Assembly: GCA_910588555.1 (NCBI GenBank)
Contig: CAJUPC010000003.1
Coordinates: 12,745 to 76,744, forward strand
Length of the DNA stretch: 64,000 nucleotides
Reading direction: 5' to 3'
From: Candidatus Gastranaerophilales bacterium
Lineage (GTDB): Bacteria > Cyanobacteriota > Vampirovibrionia > Gastranaerophilales > Gastranaerophilaceae
Position numbers and translations under genes: made by a program. Positions 18,362-27,811 of the stretch are shown in pieces. The notes beneath the pieces were generated by a model that ran no database searches, was not told where the DNA came from, and saw only the letters and a program-made list of their open reading frames with translations. Position 1 is the stretch's first letter, and the number at the start of each line of letters is the position of its first letter.

Positions 18362-19105
18362 ATGCCGCATTTTTTTATTAATTCAAAAGACGTAAATCAA
18401 GACAGGATAACTATTTGCGATAAAGAAAATTTTAATCATATCGCAAAGTCTTTGCGAGTAAAAAAAGGTGAAAAACTTCTTTTAATTGACGAAAATCAAA
18501 TTCAATACGAAACTGTTGTTGAAGAAATTTCAAACAAGGAGATAACAGTTTATGTTGAAAATAGTTATAAGTCTAGTAGAAGCTTACCTTTTAGATTATA
18601 TCTTGCACAAAGTCCACTCAGGAGTGATTCTCAAAGCGTCATCATTGAAAAATCGACCGAACTCGGGGCAGACGGGGTATTTCCTGTTATTAGCGACAAT
18701 TGCGCTCTTAATAAAAATGTTGTCGAAAGGAAAATTTCAAAATGGCAAAGGGTTATGTATGAAGCTTCTAAACAATGTGAAAGGGCTTATGTCCCCGAAT
18801 GTTTTGAAATGACGGATTTGCAAACTATAATCAAGAAAAAAGATTGCAAAATAATTGCTTTTTGCGAAAAGTTTACCGATATGTCTTTGCATGATCATTG
18901 CAAACAAAATCCTATTCAAAAAGATGACAAAGTTATTGCAATAATAGGACCCGAGGGCGGGTTTTCAAAACGTGAATTTGATTTGTTTAAAGAAAACAGT
19001 ATACCTATGCTTACACTCGGAAATTTGATTTTGAAAGCTGAAACGGCAGTTATCGTTGCGTTAGGAAACATTATTTATGAATTCGAAAATTATAGAAAAG
19101 ATTAA
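18362..19105 (+). CDS. rsmE: 16S rRNA m3U1498 methyltransferase
   Basis: 247-residue SPOUT-class methyltransferase acting on U1498 of 16S rRNA. An N-terminal PUA-like part (HIAKSLRVKKGEKLLLID) is followed by the knot domain with EKSTELGADGVFPV, the AdoMet-binding IAIIGPEGGFSKREFDLF and LGNLILKAETAVIVAL. The end overlaps the next gene by 29 bases. Confidence 0.92.
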   Translation: MPHFFINSKDVNQDRITICDKENFNHIAKSLRVKKGEKLLLIDENQIQYETVVEEISNKEITVYVENSYKSSRSLPFRLYLAQSPLRSDSQSVIIEKSTELGADGVFPVISDNCALNKNVVERKISKWQRVMYEASKQCERAYVPECFEMTDLQTIIKKKDCKIIAFCEKFTDMSLHDHCKQNPIQKDDKVIAIIGPEGGFSKREFDLFKENSIPMLTLGNLILKAETAVIVALGNIIYEFENYRKD

Positions 19106-20477
19106 ATCTGATAATATTTTGAACAAAATTGCTGAAAATTTTGACAATGAAATTTATCTTGTCGGCGGAACTGTTCGAGATTATTATCTCGGAGTGGAAA
19201 GCCATGACAGAGATATTATTGTAATGGATGAAGACGCAAGAGAGTTTGCATTGAAATTAAAGGATTTATTTGACGCTTCATTTGTTCCTCTTGATGAAGA
19301 AAATCGTATTTATCGCCTTGTCATGCGAGACAAAATTAATTATATTGATGTTACAAACCCTGCCGGCGGAACGATTGAAAAAGATTTAATGCGTCGCGAT
19401 TTGACGATTAATGCAATTGCAGTGAATATTCGAACAGGTGAGATTATTGATATTTCAGGCGGAGTTACTGATATTAAGAACGGGTGTATAAATTATGTTA
19501 ATGAAGAAAATTTTGTTGATGACCCTTTAAGACTTTTAAGAGTTTACAGATTTCAGGCTTTGTACGGGTTTGATTTGGCTGTTGAAACAATCAGTGCAAT
19601 TTGTAAATATGTTGATTTAATCAGAAAACCTGCAGTTGAGCGTGTAAACTATGAAATTTTAAAACTTTTCAGCGGAAAATATGCACATATTGCACTTGAA
19701 AATATGAATAAAACAGGGCTTTTGGATGAAATTTTTTCGTTTGTAAAAGATTTGAAAAAAGTTCCGCCAAATTCTCATCATCATTTGGATTTGTTTCATC
19801 ATTGTCTTGAAACAGTTAAGCAAATTCAGTTGCTTTATGAAAAAGCCGAGGATGAGGTTAAAGGACATCTTGAAAATGTAGATTTTGGAGGCTTTTCAAG
19901 GCTTGCGCATTTGAAACTTGCAGGGTTTATGCATGATATTGGAAAGTTTTCGACATGGACAATTGAAGAGGGCGGAAGGCACCGTTTTATAAAACATGAT
20001 GATGTCGGTTCAAAAATGTCTGTAAAAATTTTGAAAGATATGCATTTTTCAAATAAGCAAATTGATTATTTATCAGAAATGATAAAGTGTCATATTTATC
20101 CGTCGCAGGTTATGTGTGCACCGCAAATTACTGATAAAGTTTTGATGAGATTTGTAAGAAAACTGGATAAAAATTCAATTGATAATATAATTCTTGCACA
20201 GGCTGACAGACTTTCTGCCCGCGGTCCTGAAATTACGGATGAAATTGTCGAAAAAAATATTAATTCCTTAAATACTCTTTTGAAATTTTATCTTGAAGCG
20301 CGTGAAACATTAAAACCGTTACCAAAACTTTTGACTGGTAACGATGTTATGAAAATTTTGCAGATAAAACCTTCACCGAAGCTTGGCGAAATCATGGAAA
20401 ATCTTCATGAAGCACAGCTTTCGGGTGATGTTTTAACAAAAGAACAGGCTGTGGAATTTATTAAAGCTTTTCAATGA
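19077..20477 (+). CDS. cca: tRNA nucleotidyltransferase / poly(A) polymerase with HD domain
   Basis: 466 residues. Class II nucleotidyltransferase head with YLVGGTVRDYYLG and the metal aspartates in HDRDIIV, then RRDLTINAIAV and the helical neck (DDPLRLLRVYRFQALYGF). The C-terminal half holds an HD phosphohydrolase domain (LKLAGFMHDIGK, with HLDLFHHCLET). Adds or repairs the CCA end of tRNAs; the family also includes A-adding and poly(A) enzymes, so specificity is inferred. It starts inside the end of rsmE (29-base overlap), suggesting coupled translation. Confidence 0.88.
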   Translation: MNSKIIEKIKSDNILNKIAENFDNEIYLVGGTVRDYYLGVESHDRDIIVMDEDAREFALKLKDLFDASFVPLDEENRIYRLVMRDKINYIDVTNPAGGTIEKDLMRRDLTINAIAVNIRTGEIIDISGGVTDIKNGCINYVNEENFVDDPLRLLRVYRFQALYGFDLAVETISAICKYVDLIRKPAVERVNYEILKLFSGKYAHIALENMNKTGLLDEIFSFVKDLKKVPPNSHHHLDLFHHCLETVKQIQLLYEKAEDEVKGHLENVDFGGFSRLAHLKLAGFMHDIGKFSTWTIEEGGRHRFIKHDDVGSKMSVKILKDMHFSNKQIDYLSEMIKCHIYPSQVMCAPQITDKVLMRFVRKLDKNSIDNIILAQADRLSARGPEITDEIVEKNINSLNTLLKFYLEARETLKPLPKLLTGNDVMKILQIKPSPKLGEIMENLHEAQLSGDVLTKEQAVEFIKAFQ

Positions 20478-20970
20478 TTTTATTGACCTGTCTTATAAGA
20501 TTTTCATAATCTCCGTTGTTGTCGATTACGTAATCCCAATCATTGATATGGTCAAGTCCCACTTCTGTTATATCTGTTTCACCAATAAGTTCGCCTCTCG
20601 AAGCTCTTGTTTCTCTTGAAGCTTCAACTCTTATTGAAATTGCTCCTGCGTTTTTGAAAACTTCGTATTCATGAGGAACCCGAACATCGGTTACAATTAT
20701 GTTTCCGTCTTGTTCGATAATTTTATTAAGCCAATAGTCAGGACTTTGTGCACGTCCCCAATTGCCCAAATTTATTAAATCCTGGCGGTACAACGGCTTA
20801 TTTTTTTCGATTTCTTCGTATGTAAGTCCTTTTTCTTTGCCGTATGTAATTTTGATTATATCGCCCATTGCACAGCGTTTAAAATCAGACATTTCTGCAA
20901 GCATAATTTTTGCCGCAGTGTCTTTGCCTGAATATTGTTTTCCTGAAAATATAATAATTTTGTCTGCCAT
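20461..20970 (-). CDS. P-loop kinase resembling phosphomevalonate/dNMP kinases
   Basis: 169 residues with Walker A SGKQYSGKDTAAK at the N terminus. The next blocks (LINLGNWGRAQSPDYWLNKI, IIVTDVRVPHEYEVFKNAG, IRVEASRETRASRG, and a final GLDHINDWDYVIDNNGD) resemble, to my eye, animal-type phosphomevalonate kinase and phage deoxynucleotide kinases more than bacterial dephospho-CoA kinase. Substrate is therefore open: phosphomevalonate, a dNMP or dephospho-CoA. It overlaps the 3' end of the convergent cca by 17 bases. No mevalonate-pathway gene is nearby. Confidence 0.6.
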   Translation of the reverse strand: MADKIIIFSGKQYSGKDTAAKIMLAEMSDFKRCAMGDIIKITYGKEKGLTYEEIEKNKPLYRQDLINLGNWGRAQSPDYWLNKIIEQDGNIIVTDVRVPHEYEVFKNAGAISIRVEASRETRASRGELIGETDITEVGLDHINDWDYVIDNNGDYENLIRQVNKIIEKL

Positions 20971-21029
20971 AAATTTATTTTAGCATAAAATATCATATAT
21001 TGTTTATGTTAAAAATTTTAATATAAAAT

Positions 21030-21080
21030 TTGCTTTTTTGCTATGTTCGTCGTAGTATAGACAAGCACGTATTTGTGCTT
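21030..21080 (+). promoter_or_regulatory. glyQ promoter and 5' hairpin
   Basis: TTGCTT (21030-21035), a 17-base spacer and TAGTAT (21053-21058). The predicted transcript starts almost directly with a hairpin, AAGCAC (21063-21068) pairing with GTGCTT (21075-21080), which would protect the 5' end or help regulate glyQ. It does not look like a T-box: too short, and no T-box motif was seen. Confidence 0.45.
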
Positions 21081-21112
21081 AAGTGTAGTTAGTACAATAA
21101 TTGGAATATGTT

Positions 21113-21985
21113 ATGGCTTTAAACTTTCAAGAACTGGTTTTTAATTTACAAAAATTTTGGTCGGATTACGGCTGTATAATTCAACAGCCTTATGATATAG
21201 AAAAAGGTGCGTCAACAATGAACCCTGCAACTTTTTTGCGTTCATTGGGACCTGAACCTTGGAATACTGCTATGATTGAACCTTGCAGACGTCCGACAGA
21301 TGCAAGATATGGTGAAAATCCAAACAGGTTGGGACATTATTATCAGTTTCAGGTTATTTTGAAGCCTTCTCCCGACAACGCTCAAGAACTTTATTTAAAA
21401 AGTTTGGAAGCTATGGGGATTGATTTAAAAGAACACGACGTAAGATTTGTTGAAGATAACTGGGAATCTCCTACACTCGGCGCAGCAGGTGTAGGCTGGG
21501 AAGTTTGGCTTGACGGTATGGAAATAACTCAATTTACTTATTTTCAGCAGGTCGGCGGTGTTGAAGTTAAACCGGTCGCGCTTGAATTGACTTACGGGCT
21601 GGAAAGAATTGCTATGTACTTGCAAAATAAAGAGTCTGTTTATGACATTATGTGGAATAATACGCTTAAGTACGGCGAAATTTTCTTACAAAATGAAATA
21701 GAAATGTCTAAATATAACTTTGAAGTAAGTGATTCAAAAGCTTTATTTACAATGTTTGATTTGTACCAAAAAGAAGTTGATAATTGTATTAATGCAAAAC
21801 TTGTTTTGCCCGCTTACGATTACGTTCTAAAATGTTCTCATACATTCAATTTGCTGGATGCAAGAGGGGTAATCAGTAAGGATGAAAGAATTAATTTCAT
21901 TAACAGAGTAAGAACAATGGCTTCTGCAGTTGCAAGATTGTATGTAGCGCAGAGAGAAGAATTAGGTTTCCCTCTTTGCAAATAA
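21113..21985 (+). CDS. glyQ: Glycyl-tRNA synthetase alpha subunit
   Basis: 290-residue class II catalytic subunit of the tetrameric bacterial GlyRS. Characteristic blocks: [74 protein letters not shown] and [18 protein letters not shown] 12 bases upstream is also in frame, but the ATG at 21113 gives the family start. The beta subunit (glyS) is not next to it; the following genes are permeases. Confidence 0.95.
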   Translation: MALNFQELVFNLQKFWSDYGCIIQQPYDIEKGASTMNPATFLRSLGPEPWNTAMIEPCRRPTDARYGENPNRLGHYYQFQVILKPSPDNAQELYLKSLEAMGIDLKEHDVRFVEDNWESPTLGAAGVGWEVWLDGMEITQFTYFQQVGGVEVKPVALELTYGLERIAMYLQNKESVYDIMWNNTLKYGEIFLQNEIEMSKYNFEVSDSKALFTMFDLYQKEVDNCINAKLVLPAYDYVLKCSHTFNLLDARGVISKDERINFINRVRTMASAVARLYVAQREELGFPLCK

Positions 21986-22002
21986 GAATATAAGGAAGAT
22001 TA

Positions 22003-23595
22003 ATGGCTGAAAAATTTCACCGTGCGACATTTACTCGCAATTTTTTGAAAACTATTACAAGAATTAAAAACCCTGATGAAATGCTGGCTGAAGCAAATTC
22101 AGAGGGATTGGAAAAAACTCTCGGAGTTTGGGATTTAATTATTCTCGGTGTCGGAGCTATTATTGGTTCGGGTATTTTTGCGGTTGTAGGTATTGCGGCT
22201 GCAGGAAGCGCTGACGGTTCTAGTTTAGGCGCAGGCCCGGGGTTAATGGTTTCAATGATTATTGCGGCTGTTGCGTGTATTTTTTCAGCACTTTGCTATT
22301 CTGAATTTGCTACTATGATACCTGTTGCAGGCGGTGCTTATACATATACTTTTGCTACTCTCGGCGAGTTTGCTGCTTGGATGGTAGGCTGGGTTTTAAT
22401 GCTTGAATATGCAATCGGATTTATTGCTGTTGCTTGTGCTTGGTCAAACCATTTTGTACAATTTATGTCGGGGTTTTCAAATGTATTGCCGGCATGGCTT
22501 GCAAACCCTCCTGCATGGCTTGTAAATGACGCTTTTTCGGCAGCTAAAATTGCTTCTGAAAATCCTGATGTAGTTATTCCCACTTTATTTGGATTACCTA
22601 TATGTATAAATTTACCAGCAATACTTATGGTGCTATTATCAACTGCAATATTGGTCAGAGGTACCAAAGATTCTACAAAAATGGCAGGTATAATGGTTTT
22701 TGTAAAACTTGCAGTAATTGCACTTTTCGTGCTTGCAGGTGCGTTTTTCGTAAGACCTGAAAACTGGACACCTTTTGCTCCAAACGGTTTTGAAGGTATT
22801 TTTGCTGGCGCGTTTTTGATATTTTTTGCATATATCGGATTTGACGCTCTTGCAACTGCTGCAGAAGAATGTAAAAATCCTCAAAAGGATTTGCCTGTAG
22901 GTATTATAGGTTCATTAATCGTTACAACTGTTGTGTATGTTGCAGTTGCACTTGTTTTGACCGGTATGCAGAATACATCTGGAAGTGTTCCTTTGGCATT
23001 TTTGAAAGCTCCTATGGCTTATTGCATGTCATTGCATAAAATGAACTGGGCTGCTGGCTTAATTTCTGTCGGTTCACTTGCAGGTTTGTCATCTGTATTG
23101 CTTGTTTTGCAAATGGCGGCAACAAGAATTCTTTATGCAATGAGTCGTGACCATTTTATTTCTCAAAGATTTCAAAAATTACATCCTAAATTCAAGACTC
23201 CCGCGCTTTTGACATGGACTGTCGGCTTATTGGCGGTTGTCGGAATTTTAACTTTAAACCTTGATGTAGCGGCAGAACTTTGCAATTACGGAACATTCAC
23301 ATCATTCATAATTGTTTGTGTTGCAGTATTAATATTGAGAAAAACAGACCCTGAAAGACCAAGACCGTTTAAGGTTCCTTTCTCTCCGTTTATACCTGCA
23401 ATGGGAATTATCTGCTGCGGCGGATTGATGATTTATAAATCAATGCAGCCTTCGGGTTCGGCTTTGTTGTTCCCTGTTTGGCTCGGATTTGGCGCAATAA
23501 TTTATTTATTATACGGTTTTGTTAAAAACAGATTGAACGAAAATAAAATCCACAACGAAATAGTAGAACGTAAAAAACTGGAAATGACAAAATAA
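22003..23595 (+). CDS. APC-family amino acid permease 1
   Basis: 530-residue integral membrane protein of the cationic amino acid transporter branch of the APC superfamily. The first segment carries LIILGVGAIIGSGIFAVVG (the substrate-binding GSG loop), and about 12-14 hydrophobic segments follow, including the typical FFAYIGFDALATAAEECKNPQKDLP. The N terminus is cytoplasmic and charged. It ends on the first base of the next gene's ATG (TAATG), so translation is coupled. Substrate unknown. Confidence 0.9.
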   Translation: MAEKFHRATFTRNFLKTITRIKNPDEMLAEANSEGLEKTLGVWDLIILGVGAIIGSGIFAVVGIAAAGSADGSSLGAGPGLMVSMIIAAVACIFSALCYSEFATMIPVAGGAYTYTFATLGEFAAWMVGWVLMLEYAIGFIAVACAWSNHFVQFMSGFSNVLPAWLANPPAWLVNDAFSAAKIASENPDVVIPTLFGLPICINLPAILMVLLSTAILVRGTKDSTKMAGIMVFVKLAVIALFVLAGAFFVRPENWTPFAPNGFEGIFAGAFLIFFAYIGFDALATAAEECKNPQKDLPVGIIGSLIVTTVVYVAVALVLTGMQNTSGSVPLAFLKAPMAYCMSLHKMNWAAGLISVGSLAGLSSVLLVLQMAATRILYAMSRDHFISQRFQKLHPKFKTPALLTWTVGLLAVVGILTLNLDVAAELCNYGTFTSFIIVCVAVLILRKTDPERPRPFKVPFSPFIPAMGIICCGGLMIYKSMQPSGSALLFPVWLGFGAIIYLLYGFVKNRLNENKIHNEIVERKKLEMTK

Positions 23596-25166
23596 TGACT
23601 TTAAAATCTATATTAACTAACGCTTTTAAGAAAAAAAGCCCCGATGAATTAATAGCTGTAAGTAAAAAATCAGAGTTGAAAAAAACTTTGAATGTATTTG
23701 ACTTGATTGTGCTTGGTATTGGTGCGGTTGTAGGCACAGGGATTTTTACGATTATCGGAACCGCTATACAGGGCGGTCCTGAAAGTGCCGGTGCAGGTCC
23801 TGCTATTATAATTTCAATGGTAATGGCGGCTGTCGCTTGCGTTTTTTCAGCGTTATGTTATTCTGAAATTGCAGCAATGATACCTGTTGCAGGGAGTGCT
23901 TATACATATACTTACGCTACAATGGGTGAATTTATGGCCTGGATGGTAGGCTGGATTTTAATGCTAGAATATGCAATCGGAAATATTACTGTTGCGTGCG
24001 CGTGGACAGGGTATTTTGTTCAGTTTTTAAAAGGTTTTAAACATATTTTACCTGATTTTGTTGTAAATTGTCCGATGTGGTTGAGAAATGATTATCGTTT
24101 TATGCTTTCATATTGCGATAAATTTGGATTAGACCCGCACACACAAATGCCGTTTTTGTTTGATAAAATTCCTTTTGCTGTTAATTTACCTGCTATGGTA
24201 ATTGTTTTATTGCTTACCATTTTATTAATCAAAGGTGTTAAAGAATCTACAAGATTTGCAAGTATAATGGTTGGCGTAAATATGTTTATGATTATTTCGT
24301 TTATCATCGTAGGGGCATTTTATGTAAAACCTGAAAACTGGACCCCTTTTGCTCCTAACGGATTTGAAGGCGTGTTCATGGGTGCATTTTTAATATTCTT
24401 TGCTTATATCGGATTTGATGCTATTTCAACTACGGCAGAAGAAACTGAAAATCCGCAGAGGGATTTGCCTGTTGCAATTCTTGGAACGCTTATAATTTGT
24501 ACTATTCTATATGTATGTGTTGCTCTTGTTTTGACAGGGAATGTTCCTTTAGGACAAATCGATATACAGGCTCCAATTGCTCATGCTATGCGTGCTATCG
24601 GAAAGGACTGGTTTGCAGGATTGATATCAATTGGTGCGTTGTGTGCACTGACATCAGTGCTTTTGATTTATCAATTAGGTACGACAAGAATTTTGTATGC
24701 AATGAGCCGTGATAGATTTTTGCCGAAATCATTGAGATTAATTCATAAAAAACACAGAACTCCGCATGTTTTAACTTGGATTTCAGGTGTTGTGGTAGTA
24801 GTCTGTGCATTATTTATGGATTTGAATATTTCAGCAGAACTATGTAACTTCGGAACATTTACATCGTTCATAATTATTTGTATTGCAGTATTAATTTTAA
24901 GAAAAACGGATCCGCATAGACCTCGTCCGTTTAAAGTTCCTTTCTGTCCGACTTTTCCTGTACTTGGAATTCTAACCTGCGGCGGATTGATGATTTATTC
25001 AATGAAATTTTTGACTACATCTTCATTATACTTTCCTCTTTGGCTGCTAATTGGTTTTGGAATTTATGCCGTATACGGTTATAAACAAAAAAGATTGGAA
25101 GAAAAACCAAGAAGAACTGCTGTAAAAACAAATGTTGAACAGATAAAAACAGTTTCTGAAAAATAA
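23595..25166 (+). CDS. APC-family amino acid permease 2 (tandem paralogue)
   Basis: 523 residues, a close paralogue of the gene just upstream along its whole length: LIVLGIGAVVGTGIFTIIG (GTG instead of GSG), FFAYIGFDAISTTAEETENPQRDLP, and a near-identical tail (FGTFTSFIIICIAVLILRKTDPHRPRPFKVPF). Differences cluster in the extracellular loop around residues 145-185, so the pair may differ in substrate. Overlaps its neighbour by one base. Tandem duplication is the simplest origin. Confidence 0.9.
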   Translation: MTLKSILTNAFKKKSPDELIAVSKKSELKKTLNVFDLIVLGIGAVVGTGIFTIIGTAIQGGPESAGAGPAIIISMVMAAVACVFSALCYSEIAAMIPVAGSAYTYTYATMGEFMAWMVGWILMLEYAIGNITVACAWTGYFVQFLKGFKHILPDFVVNCPMWLRNDYRFMLSYCDKFGLDPHTQMPFLFDKIPFAVNLPAMVIVLLLTILLIKGVKESTRFASIMVGVNMFMIISFIIVGAFYVKPENWTPFAPNGFEGVFMGAFLIFFAYIGFDAISTTAEETENPQRDLPVAILGTLIICTILYVCVALVLTGNVPLGQIDIQAPIAHAMRAIGKDWFAGLISIGALCALTSVLLIYQLGTTRILYAMSRDRFLPKSLRLIHKKHRTPHVLTWISGVVVVVCALFMDLNISAELCNFGTFTSFIIICIAVLILRKTDPHRPRPFKVPFCPTFPVLGILTCGGLMIYSMKFLTTSSLYFPLWLLIGFGIYAVYGYKQKRLEEKPRRTAVKTNVEQIKTVSEK

Positions 25167-25241
25167 TAAGATAACTGGTAGTGCAAAAATTTTTCTCTTG
25201 TTATATAATAAAAATGTGGTTTGTTATATAAAGGAGAAGAG

Positions 25242-26477
25242 ATGTCTATAGATGATGCTTTGGTTATGATTTTAGCAGGGGGAGAGGGTAAAAGACTTTA
25301 TCCGTTAACTAAGGATAGGGCAAAACCTGCAGTGCCTTTTGGCGGAAGATACAGGATTATTGATTTTGTATTAAACAATTTTATTAATTCGGGATTTTTC
25401 AAAATCAAAGTATTAACGCAGTATAAATCTGACTCTTTAAATAAACATATTACACGTGGCTGGGCATTGTCGCCGTTTTTAAATCAGTATGTAGATTTGG
25501 CTCCTGCTCAAATGAGAACGGGTTCTGACTGGTACAGAGGAACTGCTGACGCTATTTATCAAAATGTATTTCATATTACCGATGAAGATCCTGATTATGT
25601 TTGCATTTTTGGCGGCGACCATATCTATAAAATGGATGTTTCTCAAATGCTTGATTACCACAAAGAAAAATGTGCGGATTTGTCTATTTCTGCTATTCCA
25701 ATCCCTATAGAAGAAGCTCATGAATTCGGAATTATAGAAGTTGATGACGATTGGAAATTAATTAACTTTGTTGAAAAACCTAAAGACAAACCTAAATCTA
25801 TTCCGGGAAATCCTAATATGTGTTTGGCTTCTATGGGAAATTATATTTTTAATAAACAAATTCTTCTTGATGCATTAAATCGTGATGAGGAAATTCAAGA
25901 TTCAAGCCACGATTTTGGTAAAAATGTTATTCCAATGCTTCTAAAAGAAGGAAAACGAATTTTTGTATACAATTTTAAAGAAAATTGTTTCCCTGGAATG
26001 TCTCCGCGTGAGCGTGGTTACTGGATGGATGTCGGAAGTATCGACGCTTACTGGCAGGCAAATATGGATTTACTTAATTACGACCCTGAACTTAATTTGT
26101 ACTCTCAGGAGTGGCCTTTAAGAACATTCAATTATAATTATCCTCCTGCTAAATTTATTTGGGAAGAGGGTGAGCGCGTAGGTATGGCAACTAACTCAAT
26201 GGTTTCAGAAGGCTGTATCGTATCAGGTGCAGGATTGTCACGCTGTGTTTTGTCACCGAAAGTTAAGGTCAACAGTTTTTCACAAATTTCAGAAAGTATT
26301 TTAATGGAAAATGTTGAAGTTGGTAGACATTCAAAAATTAAACGTGCAATTATTGATAAAAATGTTGTTATTCCGCCTGAAACTCGTATCGGTTTTAATA
26401 GAGAAGAGGATGAAAGAAGAGGTTTCCATGTTTCTCCAAACGGAGTTACAGTAGTACCTAAGGGCGCAATTATATAG
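25242..26477 (+). CDS. glgC: Glucose-1-phosphate adenylyltransferase
   Basis: 411-residue ADP-glucose pyrophosphorylase, the committed step of bacterial glycogen synthesis. Nucleotidyltransferase motif LAGGEGKRLYPLTKDRAKPAVPFGG, WYRGTADAIYQN, FGGDHIYKMD, the glucose-1-P site FVEKPK and YWMDVGSIDAYWQANMDLL, then a left-handed beta-helix C terminus. The ATG at 25242 follows AAGGAG; an upstream in-frame TTG is rejected. No other glg gene adjoins; the GH13-like gene at 10.1 kb may share the pathway. Confidence 0.94.
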   Translation: MSIDDALVMILAGGEGKRLYPLTKDRAKPAVPFGGRYRIIDFVLNNFINSGFFKIKVLTQYKSDSLNKHITRGWALSPFLNQYVDLAPAQMRTGSDWYRGTADAIYQNVFHITDEDPDYVCIFGGDHIYKMDVSQMLDYHKEKCADLSISAIPIPIEEAHEFGIIEVDDDWKLINFVEKPKDKPKSIPGNPNMCLASMGNYIFNKQILLDALNRDEEIQDSSHDFGKNVIPMLLKEGKRIFVYNFKENCFPGMSPRERGYWMDVGSIDAYWQANMDLLNYDPELNLYSQEWPLRTFNYNYPPAKFIWEEGERVGMATNSMVSEGCIVSGAGLSRCVLSPKVKVNSFSQISESILMENVEVGRHSKIKRAIIDKNVVIPPETRIGFNREEDERRGFHVSPNGVTVVPKGAII

Positions 26478-26601
26478 AGTAATTGATTTTTAAAATTTAT
26501 GCAATATCATATTTATGCCTGATATTGTAAAGTTTTTGTAATAAAATGAAATTTTTTAGCAATTATATGGCTTTACAGTCTTTATTGATTTGGGTAGAAA
26601 T

Positions 26602-27198
26602 ATGGCGTTAAAAGTAAATAATACAAATACCTCACTATACCAGGGTATAGTTAATACATACCGTAATGCAAAATCCAAAGCTTTGGATTTACTTCCTAAC
26701 GCTGAATATTCAAGTGAAAAGGTAATTGACGGGATTAAAAAAACAGGAGAGAAGATTTCATCTGCAGAACAACGCCTTATTTTAGGTGCTTCGGCACTTA
26801 TGTCCCAGCCGTTTATCGACAGTCATAACAGAAATGTTGATGAAGAAACAAGAAAAGTTTCCGTTGCAAGAACAATTGCAAAAATTATTGCAGGTACTAC
26901 TACAGGATATTTAATCAGAAAAGGCTGTATTAAAGGAATTAAAGCTTTGTCACAAATTCCTGCTGAAGGAGTTTCTGATATTAAAACTATTTTTACCCCT
27001 AAAGGAATAAAAGATAATACAACTGACTCTTTTGTACAATATCGAAACGCCATGGGCACTGTTGTTGCACTCGTTGTAATGATGTTTACAAACTTTATTA
27101 TTGATGCGCCGCTTACAAAATTTTTGACAAATCATCTTGTGAAAAAACAAGATGATAAGAATAATATAAAGGAGAATAAAGATGAAATCGCCAAGTAA
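26602..27198 (+). CDS. Unknown protein with C-terminal membrane segments
   Basis: 198 residues, no family recognised. The N-terminal 60 residues are polar. A weakly hydrophobic stretch near 80-105 (ARTIAKIIAGTTTGYLIRKG) is followed by a strong membrane segment near 150-170 (GTVVALVVMMFTNFIIDAPL) and a charged tail. Overlaps the next gene by 17 bases; both look like lineage-specific membrane-associated proteins and probably act together. An inverted repeat upstream (CAATATC 26502-26508 with GATATTG 26521-26527) may end the glgC transcript. Confidence 0.6.
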   Translation: MALKVNNTNTSLYQGIVNTYRNAKSKALDLLPNAEYSSEKVIDGIKKTGEKISSAEQRLILGASALMSQPFIDSHNRNVDEETRKVSVARTIAKIIAGTTTGYLIRKGCIKGIKALSQIPAEGVSDIKTIFTPKGIKDNTTDSFVQYRNAMGTVVALVVMMFTNFIIDAPLTKFLTNHLVKKQDDKNNIKENKDEIAK

Positions 27199-27811
27199 TT
27201 TATTCTCCGATTTTAAAACCGTTATGTATAGGAATTACGGGGAAAACCCGGGTAAAATGCTTGTACATACAGGTGTCTTGGGCTGGATTTTGTCATCTTT
27301 GGCTCAAGTTAGCGCTGTTGTTTTTAATGATAAAATTTCTCCCCAGCAAAAAAGTTTCTTAATTCCGCAGGAAGCTGCAGACGCGGCTATTAATATTTTA
27401 TCTTTCTATGTTATTACAAGTTCGTTTAAGAACCTTGCTTCAAAACTTGTTTCAACAGGAAAATTAACTACAAAACCAATTAAAGAAGGACTTTTGAAAA
27501 TCGGTATAAGACCTGCTGATATCGGTAAATTTAACTTTAATATTGATAATATTCCTCACGTTAAAAAAGATTATAAACCGTTCAAAAACGGTGTTGATGT
27601 TATAGCAAGTACAATCGGTTCAATAATATCTTGTAACATCGTAACGCCTGTTTTGCGTAACCAGTATGCTTCAAAAAAACAAAAAGAGGCTATTGCATAT
27701 ATGAATGTTAATAAACAACAGCAGCAATTGAAAGCTCCTAAAGGAATTACAATGGCAGATTATCAAAAGCTTTCGGCAATAAAATACTCTGGTGGTTCGT
27801 TAAAAATATAA
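27182..27811 (+). CDS. Unknown lineage-type membrane-associated protein
   Basis: 209 residues, no named family. It begins with a conserved-looking FKTVMYRNYGENPGKMLVH, followed by moderately hydrophobic helices (GVLGWILSSLAQVSAVVF; AAINILSFYVITSSFKNLAS) and a further hydrophobic patch near 140-158. The C terminus is polar with a QQQQ run. RBS AAGGAG lies inside the preceding gene. Its 3' end overlaps the convergent anti-sigma gene by 12 bases. Confidence 0.6.
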   Translation: MKSPSNLFSDFKTVMYRNYGENPGKMLVHTGVLGWILSSLAQVSAVVFNDKISPQQKSFLIPQEAADAAINILSFYVITSSFKNLASKLVSTGKLTTKPIKEGLLKIGIRPADIGKFNFNIDNIPHVKKDYKPFKNGVDVIASTIGSIISCNIVTPVLRNQYASKKQKEAIAYMNVNKQQQQLKAPKGITMADYQKLSAIKYSGGSLKI

